Shown piece by piece: positions 27,544-35,941 of a DNA stretch of 64,000 bases. A program made the position numbers and the translations under genes. Source of the stretch: Streptomyces sp. HUAS ZL42 (GTDB taxonomy: Bacteria > Actinomycetota > Actinomycetes > Streptomycetales > Streptomycetaceae); NCBI RefSeq assembly GCF_040782645.1, contig NZ_CP160403.1, positions 124,001 through 188,000 on the forward strand, written 5' to 3'. The notes under the pieces are model-generated. The model did no database searches and had not been told where the DNA came from. It saw only the letters and a program-made list of their open reading frames with translations. Numbering within the stretch: the first letter of the stretch is position 1; every line of letters starts with the position of its first letter.

Positions 27544-27900
27544 CAGCAGCACCCCTTGTCGTCGGCGTCGACGCACGTGCGGTCGGTCCACGGCCACCAC
27601 GGCGGTGCGCAGGTCGTCCGCGCGCGTCCGAGGCGTTCGTCGGCGAGTTCGTAGCGGGTGCGGCGGCCGTCGGGCTCGGTGACGACCAGTCCGCAGCCCC
27701 TCAGGCACGCCAGGTGGTTCGACAGGCGGGTACGGGAGACGCCGAGGGCGTCGGCGAGGTCTGCCGCATAGGCGGGAGCCTGGCGCAGGGCGAGCAGGAT
27801 CCGGCAGCGGATCGGTGGGCAGCAGGGCCGCCGCGGCAGCGAGGGCGCGCAGCAGAGCACCGGGGCGAGGCAAGTACGTGGCTCGCGACGGCTTCGACAA
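27543..27900 (-). pseudogene. ArsR/SmtB-family metal sensor, multiply frameshifted
   Basis: The core is intact in one frame: PIRCRILLALRQAPAYAADL, LGVSRTRLSNHLACLRGCGL, EPDGRRTRYELADERLGRA. The N-terminus (EAVASHVLASP) and the C-terminal helix DDLRTAVVAVD each sit in other frames, while the Cys-rich tail RTCVDADDKGCC returns. At least three indels are therefore needed. The paired Cys of RCRI and CLRGCG and the C-terminal CC tail resemble CmtR-type cadmium/lead or zinc sensors. Divergent to the metallophore operon. Confidence 0.7.
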
Positions 27901-27910
27901 GGACTAGTAA

Positions 27911-27927
27911 ATGAAAATGATTATCGC
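27911..27927 (+). promoter_or_regulatory. Zur-like operator of the metallophore operon
   Basis: ATGAAAATGATTATCGC matches the Zur palindrome ATGAAAATGATTTTCAT at 14 of 17 positions with the left half-site perfect. It lies ~90 bp before the first gene (GTG 28017) in the only substantial gap of the operon and next to an AT-rich patch likely to be the promoter. Zur bound to zinc would repress, so expression is expected under zinc shortage. A Fur-family relative with similar sites is the alternative. Confidence 0.65.
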
Positions 27928-28016
27928 TAGCGTGTGGGGAGCAAAGCCCGGCCCCTCCCAACCGAGGGTTGTGCGGGCTGCACTGACGCCTGAACCGCTG
28001 CACGAAAAGGGGAGTT

Positions 28017-29273
28017 GTGGCTCATCTGCTGATGGTCGAGAGCTGGGTCGGGTCGATGAGCAGACTCCTGCCACGGGCGATCAGGGAGGGCGGACATGAG
28101 TTCACGTTCCTCACCCGCGACCTGCACCACTACCTCCGCTCGGTGCCCGAGGGCGCGACGCATCCGCTGCTGGGCGCCCGCAACCTGATCACCGCCGACA
28201 CCAACGACACCGATGCCCTGCTGCCGGAGATCGAGCGGCTGCACGCGGCGCTGCGCTTCGACGGCGTGCTCACCTCCTGCGACTACTACCTGCCGACCGT
28301 GGCCCGCATCGCCGGGCAGTTGGGGCTGGCGGGCTCGCCCCCGGATGCGATGCAGAACGCCTGCCGCAAGGACGCCACCCGCCGTGTCCTCGCCGATGCG
28401 GGGGTTGCCGGGCCACGCTTCGCCGTGCATGAGGAGTGGGCCGACATCGCCCGGGCGGCGCGGGAGATCGGCTACCCGCTCGTGGTCAAGCCGGTCGATC
28501 TGTGTGCGGGCATGTACGTGCGACGCGTGGAGGACGAGGAACAACTCAACGCCGCCGTAAGGGCGCTGACCGACTTTCCCGTCAACGCCCGCGGACAGCG
28601 GCGGCAGCCCACCGTCCTGCTGGAGGAACTGCTGGACGGCCCCGAGGTAAGCGTCGAGACGGTGTCGTACGCGGGCGCGGTCCACGTCGTGGGCGTGACC
28701 GACAAGAGCATCGGTGGGTCGCCCGCGTTCATCGAGACCGGCCACATGTTCCCGGCGGCCCTCTCGGCCGCCGACGCCGAGGCCGCAGAGCAGACCGCTC
28801 TGGCCGCACTCAAGGCCCTCGGCCTGACCGAAGGCGTCGTGGCGCACACCGAGATCAAGCTGACCTCCGCCGGTCCGCGCGTGGTCGAGGTCAATCCGCG
28901 GCCCGCCGGGAACCGCATCACCGAACTGGTCCGCCACGTCTCCGGCATCGACCTGGCGGCGGCCTTCGTCGAGGTGTCCCTCGGCCGCGCGCCCGACCTG
29001 CGGCGCAGGGACACAGGGCTGCGTAGCGCGGCCATCGGCTTCCTCGTGCCGGAGACCTCGGGCACGCTCGAGTCGCTCGGCGGTGACGGACTCCGGAACG
29101 CGCCAGGTGTACTGGAGGTGCAGCTCGCCGAGCCCGGCAAGCAGGTGAAGGCGGCGGGCAGCAACAACGAGTATCTCGGGCATGTCATGGCGGGTGACGC
29201 CGAGGGACTGGGCGCCCGCGACCACGTCGAGGTTCTGCTCGGTGAGCTGCGGTCCGGGTTGGTGATTCGATGA
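28017..29273 (+). CDS. ATP-grasp ligase (amino-acid ligase type)
   Basis: 418 residues, GTG 28017 with AAGGGGAG just upstream; an ATG five codons in lacks spacing. ATP-grasp features: pre-grasp loop (LTSCDYYLPTVARIAG), ACRKDATRRVLADAGVAGPR, nucleotide lysine in YPLVVKPVDLCAGMYV, hinge LLEELLDGPEVSVETV, and metal ligands Glu279 (HTEIK), Glu291 and Asn293 (VEVNPRPAGNRI). The closest functional groups are L-amino-acid ligases and carnosine-synthase-like enzymes that make amide bonds via acyl phosphates. First gene of the operon, preceded by a Zur-like box. Predicted to join two amino-acid units of the metallophore (inference). Confidence 0.85.
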   Translation: MAHLLMVESWVGSMSRLLPRAIREGGHEFTFLTRDLHHYLRSVPEGATHPLLGARNLITADTNDTDALLPEIERLHAALRFDGVLTSCDYYLPTVARIAGQLGLAGSPPDAMQNACRKDATRRVLADAGVAGPRFAVHEEWADIARAAREIGYPLVVKPVDLCAGMYVRRVEDEEQLNAAVRALTDFPVNARGQRRQPTVLLEELLDGPEVSVETVSYAGAVHVVGVTDKSIGGSPAFIETGHMFPAALSAADAEAAEQTALAALKALGLTEGVVAHTEIKLTSAGPRVVEVNPRPAGNRITELVRHVSGIDLAAAFVEVSLGRAPDLRRRDTGLRSAAIGFLVPETSGTLESLGGDGLRNAPGVLEVQLAEPGKQVKAAGSNNEYLGHVMAGDAEGLGARDHVEVLLGELRSGLVIR

Positions 29274-30133
29274 CCGCCCCTGCCGGCTCAGCCCTCCGCG
29301 CGGCGTTCGAGACCTACGCGTCGTACGACGAACTCCTCGCGCACGTCCGCGCCGGTGAACTGGGACCGGATCCGGCCACGCAGCGGATCGCCGTGGCCTT
29401 CACCACGCGGCAGGCCGTTCGGCACGACGGGCGCGGCACCGGCTACCGCAACGAGGTGCTCAGCCTGCGTCTCGCCGAGGCCGTCGGCTCGTGCGCGGTC
29501 GAGCCCGGTGCGCTGCCCGACCGTGCGGTCGAGGACTGCGTCGGCGCTGATGTGGCCCGGCTGCTGGAGCATCCGCTGCTGCCGGTGCGCGTGGCCGCGC
29601 TCGACGCCTATCTGATGCATGTCATCCCGCACACCCCCGGCAACGGCGCCAGTCCCTTCTCCCTGCCTGCCGGAACCTCGCTGGAGAAGTCCCGGGCCCG
29701 CGCGAAGGCCGTCGTCGAGCTGCTCGATCTGCCGGCGGATGCGACCGTGCTGGTGGTGGGTGTCGTCAACTCCCTGCTGGAGGCGCTGCGTACGCGCGGG
29801 CTGAGCTATGTGCCCTGTGACCTCAAGGGCGGGCTGACCGAGTGGGATGAGGCGGTCGTCACCGACGCGCTCGCGGCCGCGGACCGCTGCGACGCGCTGC
29901 TGATCTCCGGCATGACCCTCGGCAACGGCACCTTCGAGCCACTGCGGCGGCACGCGCTGCGGCACGGCAAACGGCTGGTGATGTTCGCCCAGACCGGCAG
30001 CGCCGTACTGCCCCGCTTCCTCGGCCACGGGGTGAGCGCGGTGTGCGCGGAGCCGTACCCCTTCTTCTGGCTCGACGGCGGTCCCGGCACCGTCCACCGC
30101 TACGGCGGCCCGTGTCCGGAGGGCGGTCGATGA
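29270..30133 (+). CDS. DUF364/DUF4213 Rossmann-like protein (putative heavy-metal chelation family)
   Basis: 287 residues, ATGA overlap with the ligase. The N-terminal half fits DUF4213 (VAFTTRQAVRHDGRGTGYRN). The C-terminal half is Rossmann-like DUF364: DATVLVVGVVNSLLEALRTR, LSYVPCDLKGGLTEWDEAVV, CDALLISGMTLGNGTFEPLR, KRLVMFAQTGSAVLPRFLGH. The Pfam name for the domain is 'putative heavy-metal chelation', based on structure and context; no reaction is established. In most organisms it occurs beside metal transporters. Embedded here between ligand-building enzymes, it may act in biosynthesis rather than as a chelator. Confidence 0.75.
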   Translation: MTAPAGSALRAAFETYASYDELLAHVRAGELGPDPATQRIAVAFTTRQAVRHDGRGTGYRNEVLSLRLAEAVGSCAVEPGALPDRAVEDCVGADVARLLEHPLLPVRVAALDAYLMHVIPHTPGNGASPFSLPAGTSLEKSRARAKAVVELLDLPADATVLVVGVVNSLLEALRTRGLSYVPCDLKGGLTEWDEAVVTDALAAADRCDALLISGMTLGNGTFEPLRRHALRHGKRLVMFAQTGSAVLPRFLGHGVSAVCAEPYPFFWLDGGPGTVHRYGGPCPEGGR

Positions 30134-31218
30134 CCACGACGGTCGTACGCCCGCCCGCCCGCCCGGAACTGCTCACCCTCCTCGGCCACACACCACTGGT
30201 CCGCATAACGTCCGAACTGCCCGGCCCGCACCCCGGCTTCTGGGCCAAGCTCGAAGGGCTCGCGGCAGGCGGCATGAAGGCGCGGGCCGCCGTGTCGATG
30301 CTGCTGGGCGCCAGGGAGCGCGGCGAACTGCAACCCGGTGCACCGGTGGTGGAGTCCACCTCGGGGACGCTCGGCATCGGGCTCGCCTTCGCAGGACAGG
30401 CCCTCGGCCACCCTGTCGTGCTGGTCGGCGACAGTGAACTGGAGCCGTCCATGCGGCAGCTGCTGCACGCCCATGGGGTGCGGCTGGAGATCGTGGACCG
30501 CCCCGCGGCCCTGGGCGGCTGGCAGGCCGCGCGCCTCGAGCGGCTGCGGGAGCTGCTCTCCGTCCTGCCCGGTGCGTACTGGCCGGATCAGTACAACAAT
30601 CCCGACAACAGCGCCGGTTACGCCTCCCTCGCCGCCGAACTCGTCGATCACCTCGACCACCTGGACATCCTGGTGTGCAGCGTCGGCACGGGCGGCCACA
30701 GCGCGGGCATCATCGGCCCGCTGCGCCACCGCTGGCCCGCGCTGCGTCTGATCGGCGTCGACTCGACCGGCTCCACCATCTTCGGCCAGCCCGCCCGGCC
30801 CAGGCTGATGCGTGGCCTGGGCAGCAGCATCCACCCGCGCAACGTCGCCTACGACGCCTTCGACGAGGTCCACTGGGTCGGCCCGGCCGAGGCCGTGGAC
30901 AGCTGCCGCCGACTGGCCCGCGGCAGCTTCGTCAGCGGTGGCTGGAGCACGGGCGCCGCCGCCCGGGTCGCCGCCTGGGCCGCCCGCGTCCACCCCGGCG
31001 CGGTCGTCGCCACCGTCTTCCCCGACGGCCCGCACCGCTACCTCGGCACCGTCTACGACGACGACTTCGCCGCGGCCCACGGCCTCGCCCCGGCCACGGC
31101 GGCCACCCGCCCGGTCCAGATCCCGCACCCCCGCGCGGCCGAGGCCACCGGCTGGGTGCGCTGCACCCGCGTCACCGACCCACTGAAGGCCGTACCCGAC
31201 CCGGAAAGGACACCGTGA
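30130..31218 (+). CDS. Cysteine-synthase-like PLP enzyme (beta-replacement type)
   Basis: 362 residues, ATGA overlap. Fold-type II PLP motifs: opening LLGHTPLVRI, Schiff-base lysine Lys50 in AAGGMKARAA, substrate loop ESTSGTLGIGLAF, and PLP-phosphate loop SVGTGGHSAGI. The C-terminus has SFVSGGWSTGAAAR. The motif around the lysine departs from the NPxxSxKDR of real cysteine synthase, and no CysE partner is here. SbnA-like relatives convert O-phosphoserine to 2,3-diaminopropionate-type products for siderophores. A comparable beta-substituted alanine for the ligand is likely (inference). Confidence 0.83.
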   Translation: MTTTVVRPPARPELLTLLGHTPLVRITSELPGPHPGFWAKLEGLAAGGMKARAAVSMLLGARERGELQPGAPVVESTSGTLGIGLAFAGQALGHPVVLVGDSELEPSMRQLLHAHGVRLEIVDRPAALGGWQAARLERLRELLSVLPGAYWPDQYNNPDNSAGYASLAAELVDHLDHLDILVCSVGTGGHSAGIIGPLRHRWPALRLIGVDSTGSTIFGQPARPRLMRGLGSSIHPRNVAYDAFDEVHWVGPAEAVDSCRRLARGSFVSGGWSTGAAARVAAWAARVHPGAVVATVFPDGPHRYLGTVYDDDFAAAHGLAPATAATRPVQIPHPRAAEATGWVRCTRVTDPLKAVPDPERTP

Positions 31219-32273
31219 AGGCCAGCCTGCGCACCGTACGCCTCGAACTCACCGAGCCGCTGCGCATCTCCCGCTCCACCATGACCGCCCGCGACGCCGT
31301 GTGGCTGACCGTCGAACACGACGGCGTCACCGGCCACGGCGAGGCCGTCACCAGCTTCTACTACGGGCTTGACGCCGACACCCTGGGACGACTCCTCACC
31401 GCCGTCGGCGCGGACTTCGCCCGCTTCTCCGACCCCGAGAGCGCCCTGGAGGCCCTGCGGGCGGGCGAGTCGGCCGGTGCCGGCACTTCTTCGGCGGTGA
31501 CCGCCGCCGTCGAGGCCGCGCTGCTCGACCTCGTCGGCAAGCGGGCGGGAAGCCCCGTGCACAGACTGCTCGGTGCCGCCGTACCTCCGGTCGCGGCCAC
31601 CGCCCGCACCATCGGCATCACGTCCCTGGCCCACGCGGCGGCGCAGGCCCGCCGTCTCGCGGCGAGCGGCTTCGAGGTCATCAAGGTCAAGGCGGGAACC
31701 CCCGATCCCAAGGACGACGTGGAGCGCGTCCGTGTCATCCGCGACGCCGCGCCCCGGGCCCGGCTGCTCCTCGACCCCAACGGCGCCTGGACCGTGGCGC
31801 AGGCCGAGGCACTGCTGCACCGGTTCGCCGAGCTTGGCGTCGAGGCCGTCGAACAACCCCTCGCGCCCGGCGATCCGAAGGCGCTGGGCACGTTGGCCGA
31901 ACGCTCACCGCTGCCGGTCATCGCAGACGAGGACGCCGTGGACCTGGAGGACGTACGCCGCCTCGCCGGACGCGTCCAGGGCGTCAACGTCAAGCTCGCC
32001 AAGTGCGGCGGCGTGCACGCGGCCCTGCGCATCGCCGAAGCGATCGACGGCAGCGGCACGGACCTGATGCTGGGCTGCCTGACGGCCAGCAGTCTCGGCC
32101 TCGCGCCCGCCGTCCACCTCGCCGACCGGGCCCGCTGGGCCGACCTCGACGGACACCTGCTGCTCGCCCACGACCCGTGGGCCGGAATCGGCGGCGAGGA
32201 CGGAGTCGTACGCGCAAACAACCTCCCTGGCCTGGGAGTTCAGGAGGTGGGGGTCTATGAGGACGTTGCGTGA
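31215..32273 (+). CDS. Dipeptide-epimerase-like enolase-superfamily enzyme
   Basis: 352 residues, GTG start overlapping the previous TGA. Enolase superfamily, MLE subgroup: acid/base Lys157 and Lys159 in VIKVKAG, metal ligands Asp187 (LLLDPNGAW), Glu213 (AVEQPL), Asp238 (VIADED), and opposing base Lys263 (KLAKCGG). Near the C-terminus ADLDGHLLL carries the DxD (310, 312) that in L-Ala-D/L-Glu epimerases binds the substrate ammonium group. This makes a dipeptide-type substrate likely, which fits an upstream ATP-grasp ligase. The peptide specificity cannot be inferred further. The 3' end overlaps the MFS gene by 17 bp. Confidence 0.85.
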   Translation: MKASLRTVRLELTEPLRISRSTMTARDAVWLTVEHDGVTGHGEAVTSFYYGLDADTLGRLLTAVGADFARFSDPESALEALRAGESAGAGTSSAVTAAVEAALLDLVGKRAGSPVHRLLGAAVPPVAATARTIGITSLAHAAAQARRLAASGFEVIKVKAGTPDPKDDVERVRVIRDAAPRARLLLDPNGAWTVAQAEALLHRFAELGVEAVEQPLAPGDPKALGTLAERSPLPVIADEDAVDLEDVRRLAGRVQGVNVKLAKCGGVHAALRIAEAIDGSGTDLMLGCLTASSLGLAPAVHLADRARWADLDGHLLLAHDPWAGIGGEDGVVRANNLPGLGVQEVGVYEDVA

Positions 32274-33525
32274 GGTGCGCCGTTTCCCGCTCGCCGTGCA
32301 GCTCCTGCTGGTCAACCAGCTCGGCGTCAACACCGGCTTCTACCTCCTCATCCCCTACCTCGCCACCCACCTCACCGACAACCTGGGCATGTCGGCGGCC
32401 GTCGTCGGCGTCGTGCTCGGCGTGCGCAACCTCAGCCAGCAGGGGCTGTTCATCATCGGCGGCTCCGCCTCCGACCGGCTCGGCGCGCGCGGCGTCATCA
32501 TCGCCGGCTGCGCGCTGCGCACCGCCGGGTTCGCCCTCTTCGCGCTCGGCGACAGCCTGGCCGTGCTGCTCGCCGCCTCCGTGCTCAGCGGGCTCGCCGG
32601 GGCACTGTTCAACCCCGCCGTACGCACCTATATCGCCCAGGAGGCGGACGAGCGCAGGGCCGAGGCGTTCGCCCTGTTCAACGTGTTCGCCACCGCCGGC
32701 GCCCTGATCGGCCCGCTGCTGGGCAGCGCGTTGCTGCTCGTGGACTTCCGCACGTCCGCGCTGACCGCCGCCGGGAGCTTCGCCGCCCTCACCGTGGCGC
32801 AGGCCCTCGTGCTGCCGGCCCGGGACGTGAAGCCCAGCAAGGGCACGGTCGTCGCGGACTGGCGCGAGGTGCTGGGCAACCGGGCCTTCCTGGCCTTCGC
32901 GCTCGTCATGGTCGGCATGTTCACCCTGGAGAACCAGCTGTACCTGCTGCTGCCCGACGGAGCCCGGCAGGCCACCGGCTGGGACGGTGCCGCCGGCCTC
33001 GTCTTCGTCGTCGGCACCCTCGCCAACCTGGCGCTCCAGCTGCGTATCACCCGCGCCCTCAAGGAGAGGGGGAACCGCGCCCGTTGGATCGCGACCGGCC
33101 TGGGTCTCATGGCACTGGCGTTCCTGCCGCCGGCCGTGGTCGCGGTCGGCTCCGACGGCCCGGACGGCTGGGCCGATGCGGCGCTGCGCACCCTGCCCGT
33201 CCTGACCGGCGCTCTGCTCCTCCATCTCGGCGTGATGATCGCCCAGCCGTTCGTGATGGAGCTGATCCCCGGCTTCGGCCGGTCTGAGCTGACCGGCACC
33301 TACTTCGGGATCTTCTATGTGGTCTCCGGCATCGCCGCCGCTGTCGGCAACACCGTCGTCGGCTGGGCCATGGACACCGGGGAGCGGGGCGACGCCGGCT
33401 GGCTGCCGTGGGCGTGCTGTGCCCTGTTCGGTCTCGCCTCCGCGCTGGGCGTGGCCTGGCTGCACCGGCTCGGGTCGCTGCCGACGCCGTCGACATCCAA
33501 GCCCGTCGTACCCGCTACGGCCTGA
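32257..33525 (+). CDS. MFS transporter, likely metallophore exporter
   Basis: 422 residues with 12 predicted TM helices; start ATG 32257 with AGGAGG at 32242-32247 inside the upstream gene. The MFS A-motif appears as GGSASDRLGARGVIIAG after TM2. The layout of the N-half (GMSAAVVGVVLGVRNLSQQG) resembles MdtG/YfcJ-type drug efflux. Within this operon it most plausibly exports the synthesised ligand, as CntE does for staphylopine (inference by analogy). Confidence 0.85.
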   Translation: MRTLREVRRFPLAVQLLLVNQLGVNTGFYLLIPYLATHLTDNLGMSAAVVGVVLGVRNLSQQGLFIIGGSASDRLGARGVIIAGCALRTAGFALFALGDSLAVLLAASVLSGLAGALFNPAVRTYIAQEADERRAEAFALFNVFATAGALIGPLLGSALLLVDFRTSALTAAGSFAALTVAQALVLPARDVKPSKGTVVADWREVLGNRAFLAFALVMVGMFTLENQLYLLLPDGARQATGWDGAAGLVFVVGTLANLALQLRITRALKERGNRARWIATGLGLMALAFLPPAVVAVGSDGPDGWADAALRTLPVLTGALLLHLGVMIAQPFVMELIPGFGRSELTGTYFGIFYVVSGIAAAVGNTVVGWAMDTGERGDAGWLPWACCALFGLASALGVAWLHRLGSLPTPSTSKPVVPATA

Positions 33526-33534
33526 GGACACGGT

Positions 33535-34335
33535 ATGACCGCTGCGGCTGTTCGGCGCAACCTGCTCACCGACAACCCCGAGCTGTACGAGGCCCGCTTC
33601 CCCGACCCCGACCGGCTGGCCGGGCGCTGGACGGAGGACTGCCTGCGACGGCACGGCGCGGGACCACGCGTGCTCGACATGGGCTGCGGTACCGGCCGCG
33701 ACGCCGCCCACCTCCACGGCGCCGGCCGCAGCGTGACCGGCGCCGACCTCTCCGAGACGATGCTCGCCCACGCCCGCACCCACCACCCCGGCCCCGAGTA
33801 CGTCGAGGCCGACCTGCACGGCTTCGACCTCGGCCGGGGGGCGTTCGACGCCGTCGTATGTCTGGACAGCGCCCTGCTGTACTGCCACACCAACGACCAG
33901 CTCGACGCCTTCCTCTCCTCATGCCGTCGCGCCCTGGCCCCCGGCGGTCTCCTGGTGGCGGAGATGCGCAACGGCGCGTACTTCCTCGGCCGCACCGACC
34001 TGCTGGATACACCCACCGTCACCGAGTTCACCTGGCAGGGCATCGGCTACCGGTCCACCACCACGCTCACCGTGGACCGTACGGCCCAACTCCTGCGTCG
34101 GACGCGCGTGTGGACGGCGGACGACGGGTCGCAGCCGGTCGAGCAGCGTTCCGCGTGGCGGCTGCTGTTCCCGCAGGAGCTGCGCCACCTGCTGGCCGCG
34201 CACGGCCTCGAGGTCCTCGAACTCCACGACGGGCCCGGACCGCGCACCGAGCCTCCGTGGCAGGAAGGCCGGTTGCCCGGCGACACGACGGGCGCGGACC
34301 GGCTGCACGTCGTCGCACGCCTCACCACTCACTGA
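33535..34335 (+). CDS. Class I SAM-dependent methyltransferase
   Basis: 266 residues, start 33535 nine bases after the MFS stop. SAM-binding motif I VLDMGCGTGRDAAHLHGAG, motif II acidic VTGADLSETMLAHA, motif IV FDAVVCLDSALLY, and post-motif region LAPGGLLVAEMRNGAYF. It may tailor the ligand (N- or carboxyl-methylation) or be part of its assembly. There is no radical-SAM or 3-amino-3-carboxypropyl-transfer signature as in nicotianamine synthase, so the classical staphylopine-type route is not used. Confidence 0.85.
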   Translation: MTAAAVRRNLLTDNPELYEARFPDPDRLAGRWTEDCLRRHGAGPRVLDMGCGTGRDAAHLHGAGRSVTGADLSETMLAHARTHHPGPEYVEADLHGFDLGRGAFDAVVCLDSALLYCHTNDQLDAFLSSCRRALAPGGLLVAEMRNGAYFLGRTDLLDTPTVTEFTWQGIGYRSTTTLTVDRTAQLLRRTRVWTADDGSQPVEQRSAWRLLFPQELRHLLAAHGLEVLELHDGPGPRTEPPWQEGRLPGDTTGADRLHVVARLTTH

Positions 34336-34366
34336 TCCTCCGTCCCACCACACACCAAGGAATCCC

Positions 34367-35941
34367 ATGCACGACGAACGTTTCCCCGGCCTGCGCCGCC
34401 GTGGTTTCCTCGCCGCCACCGGCGCCGCCTCGATCGGCGCGCTCGCGCTGACCGGGTGCGGCAACTCCGGCAGCGAAGGCTCCGACGCCAAGGGCGACAG
34501 CACTCCGAAGAGAGGCGGGCGGTTGCGCGCCGCGTTCGCGGGCGGTGGCGCCAGCGAGACCCTCGACCCGCACCTGGCCAACCTCTTCGCCGACGCCGCC
34601 CGCGCCAAGGCCCTGTACGACAAGCTCGCCGACTACAGCGCCGACCTCTCCGCGCAGCCCCGCCTCGCCGAGAGGTGGGAGCCGAACAAGACCCTGGACC
34701 GCTGGCAGGTGACCCTGCGCAAGGCAACGTTCCACGACGCAAAGCCGGTCACCGCCACCGACGTCCTCTACAGCTACCGCCGCATCGCCGACCCCAAGCA
34801 GGCGTTCCGCGCCAAGGCGTCCCTGGAGCCCATCGACCTCGACGCCAGCCGCGCCACCGGCGAGCGGAGCATCGAGTTCGTCCTCAAGCGGCCCACTGCC
34901 GAATTCCCCAACGTCCTGGCCGCGTTCGGCGCCTACATCGTCCCGGAGAACGCCTCCGACTTCGACAAGAAGCCGGTCGGTTCCGGCCCCTTCCGGTTCG
35001 TCTCCTTCGCCCCCGGCCGCTCCGCCGTCTTCCGCCGCTACGACGACTACTGGGAGGGCGCCCCGCACCTCCACGAGCTCGAGTTCGTCGTCGCCAACGA
35101 GGAGTCCGCCCGCGTCAACGCGCTCCTCGGCGGCCAGGTCGAGTACGCCCACGAGCTCAACCCCACCACCGCCCGCGCCCACGAGGGCGAGGGACAGATC
35201 GAGATCGTGCGGCTGCGGGGCAGCGCCATGCAGGCGTTCTGCATGAAGACCGACCGGGCTCCCTTCGACGACAAGCGAGTCCGCGAGGCGTTCTTCCTCA
35301 TCGCCGACCGCAAGGAACTCGTCGACGGCGCCCTGTCCGGGGCGGGTGTGATCGGCAACGACTTGTTCGGCAAGGGCTACGAGTACTACGCCGACAGCCT
35401 CCCTCAGCGCGAACAGGACCTCGACAAGGCCCGCGCCCTACTCAAGCAGGCCGGCGCCGAGAACCTGAAGGTCACCCTCGACACCTCGGCCGTCGCCGCC
35501 GGGTTCACCGAGGCCGCAAGCATCTTCCGCGACCAGGCGAAGAAGGCGGGCGTCACCGTCGACGTGAAGATGGGCAGCAAGGACTCCTACTGGGCCGACA
35601 TCCTCGACAACGGCACCCTGTGCTGTTACCGCTCCGGCGCCATGCCCATCGAGGCCCACATCTCCCAGCGCCTGCTCACCGGCTCCACCACCAACGCCAC
35701 CAAGTGGGAGCACAAGGACTTCGACGCCCTCTACCAGCAGGCCCAGTCCACCCGCGACAAGACCGAACGGGCCGCCGTCTACGAGCGGATGCAGCGCCGC
35801 CTGTACACCGAGGGCGGCTTCCTCATCTGGGGGTTCGCCGACTGGATCCTCGGAACCGCCCGCAATGTGAAGGGAGTTGCGACAAGGGCCCCTGCCAACA
35901 CACTCGACTGGGCCCGCTTCGACAAGGTCTGGCTCGCGTGA
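34367..35941 (+). CDS. ABC importer substrate-binding lipoprotein (oligopeptide/nickel family SBP_bac_5)
   Basis: 524 residues. A twin-arginine lipoprotein signal (LRRRGFLAATGAASIG) with lipobox LTGC near residue 29. The mature part shows SBP_bac_5 sequence: GGRLRAAFAGGGASETLDPH, LAERWEPNKTLDRWQVTLRK, KPVTATDVLYSYRRIADP, KKPVGSGPFRFVSF and MQRRLYTEGGFLIWGFADWI. Such receptors bind peptides, opines or metal-metallophore complexes (NikA, CntA). Final position and partners suggest recapture of the loaded ligand. Its stop overlaps the permease GTG. Confidence 0.88.
   Translation: MHDERFPGLRRRGFLAATGAASIGALALTGCGNSGSEGSDAKGDSTPKRGGRLRAAFAGGGASETLDPHLANLFADAARAKALYDKLADYSADLSAQPRLAERWEPNKTLDRWQVTLRKATFHDAKPVTATDVLYSYRRIADPKQAFRAKASLEPIDLDASRATGERSIEFVLKRPTAEFPNVLAAFGAYIVPENASDFDKKPVGSGPFRFVSFAPGRSAVFRRYDDYWEGAPHLHELEFVVANEESARVNALLGGQVEYAHELNPTTARAHEGEGQIEIVRLRGSAMQAFCMKTDRAPFDDKRVREAFFLIADRKELVDGALSGAGVIGNDLFGKGYEYYADSLPQREQDLDKARALLKQAGAENLKVTLDTSAVAAGFTEAASIFRDQAKKAGVTVDVKMGSKDSYWADILDNGTLCCYRSGAMPIEAHISQRLLTGSTTNATKWEHKDFDALYQQAQSTRDKTERAAVYERMQRRLYTEGGFLIWGFADWILGTARNVKGVATRAPANTLDWARFDKVWLA

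Noticed and set aside
27543..27900. Annotating the ArsR-like frame as a functional regulator
   Set aside because: Conserved N- and C-terminal segments are in other frames; several indels are required.
30130..31218. Calling the PLP enzyme a housekeeping cysteine synthase
   Set aside because: The motif around the PLP lysine differs from CysK/CysM, no serine acetyltransferase is present, and the gene is coupled inside the metal operon.
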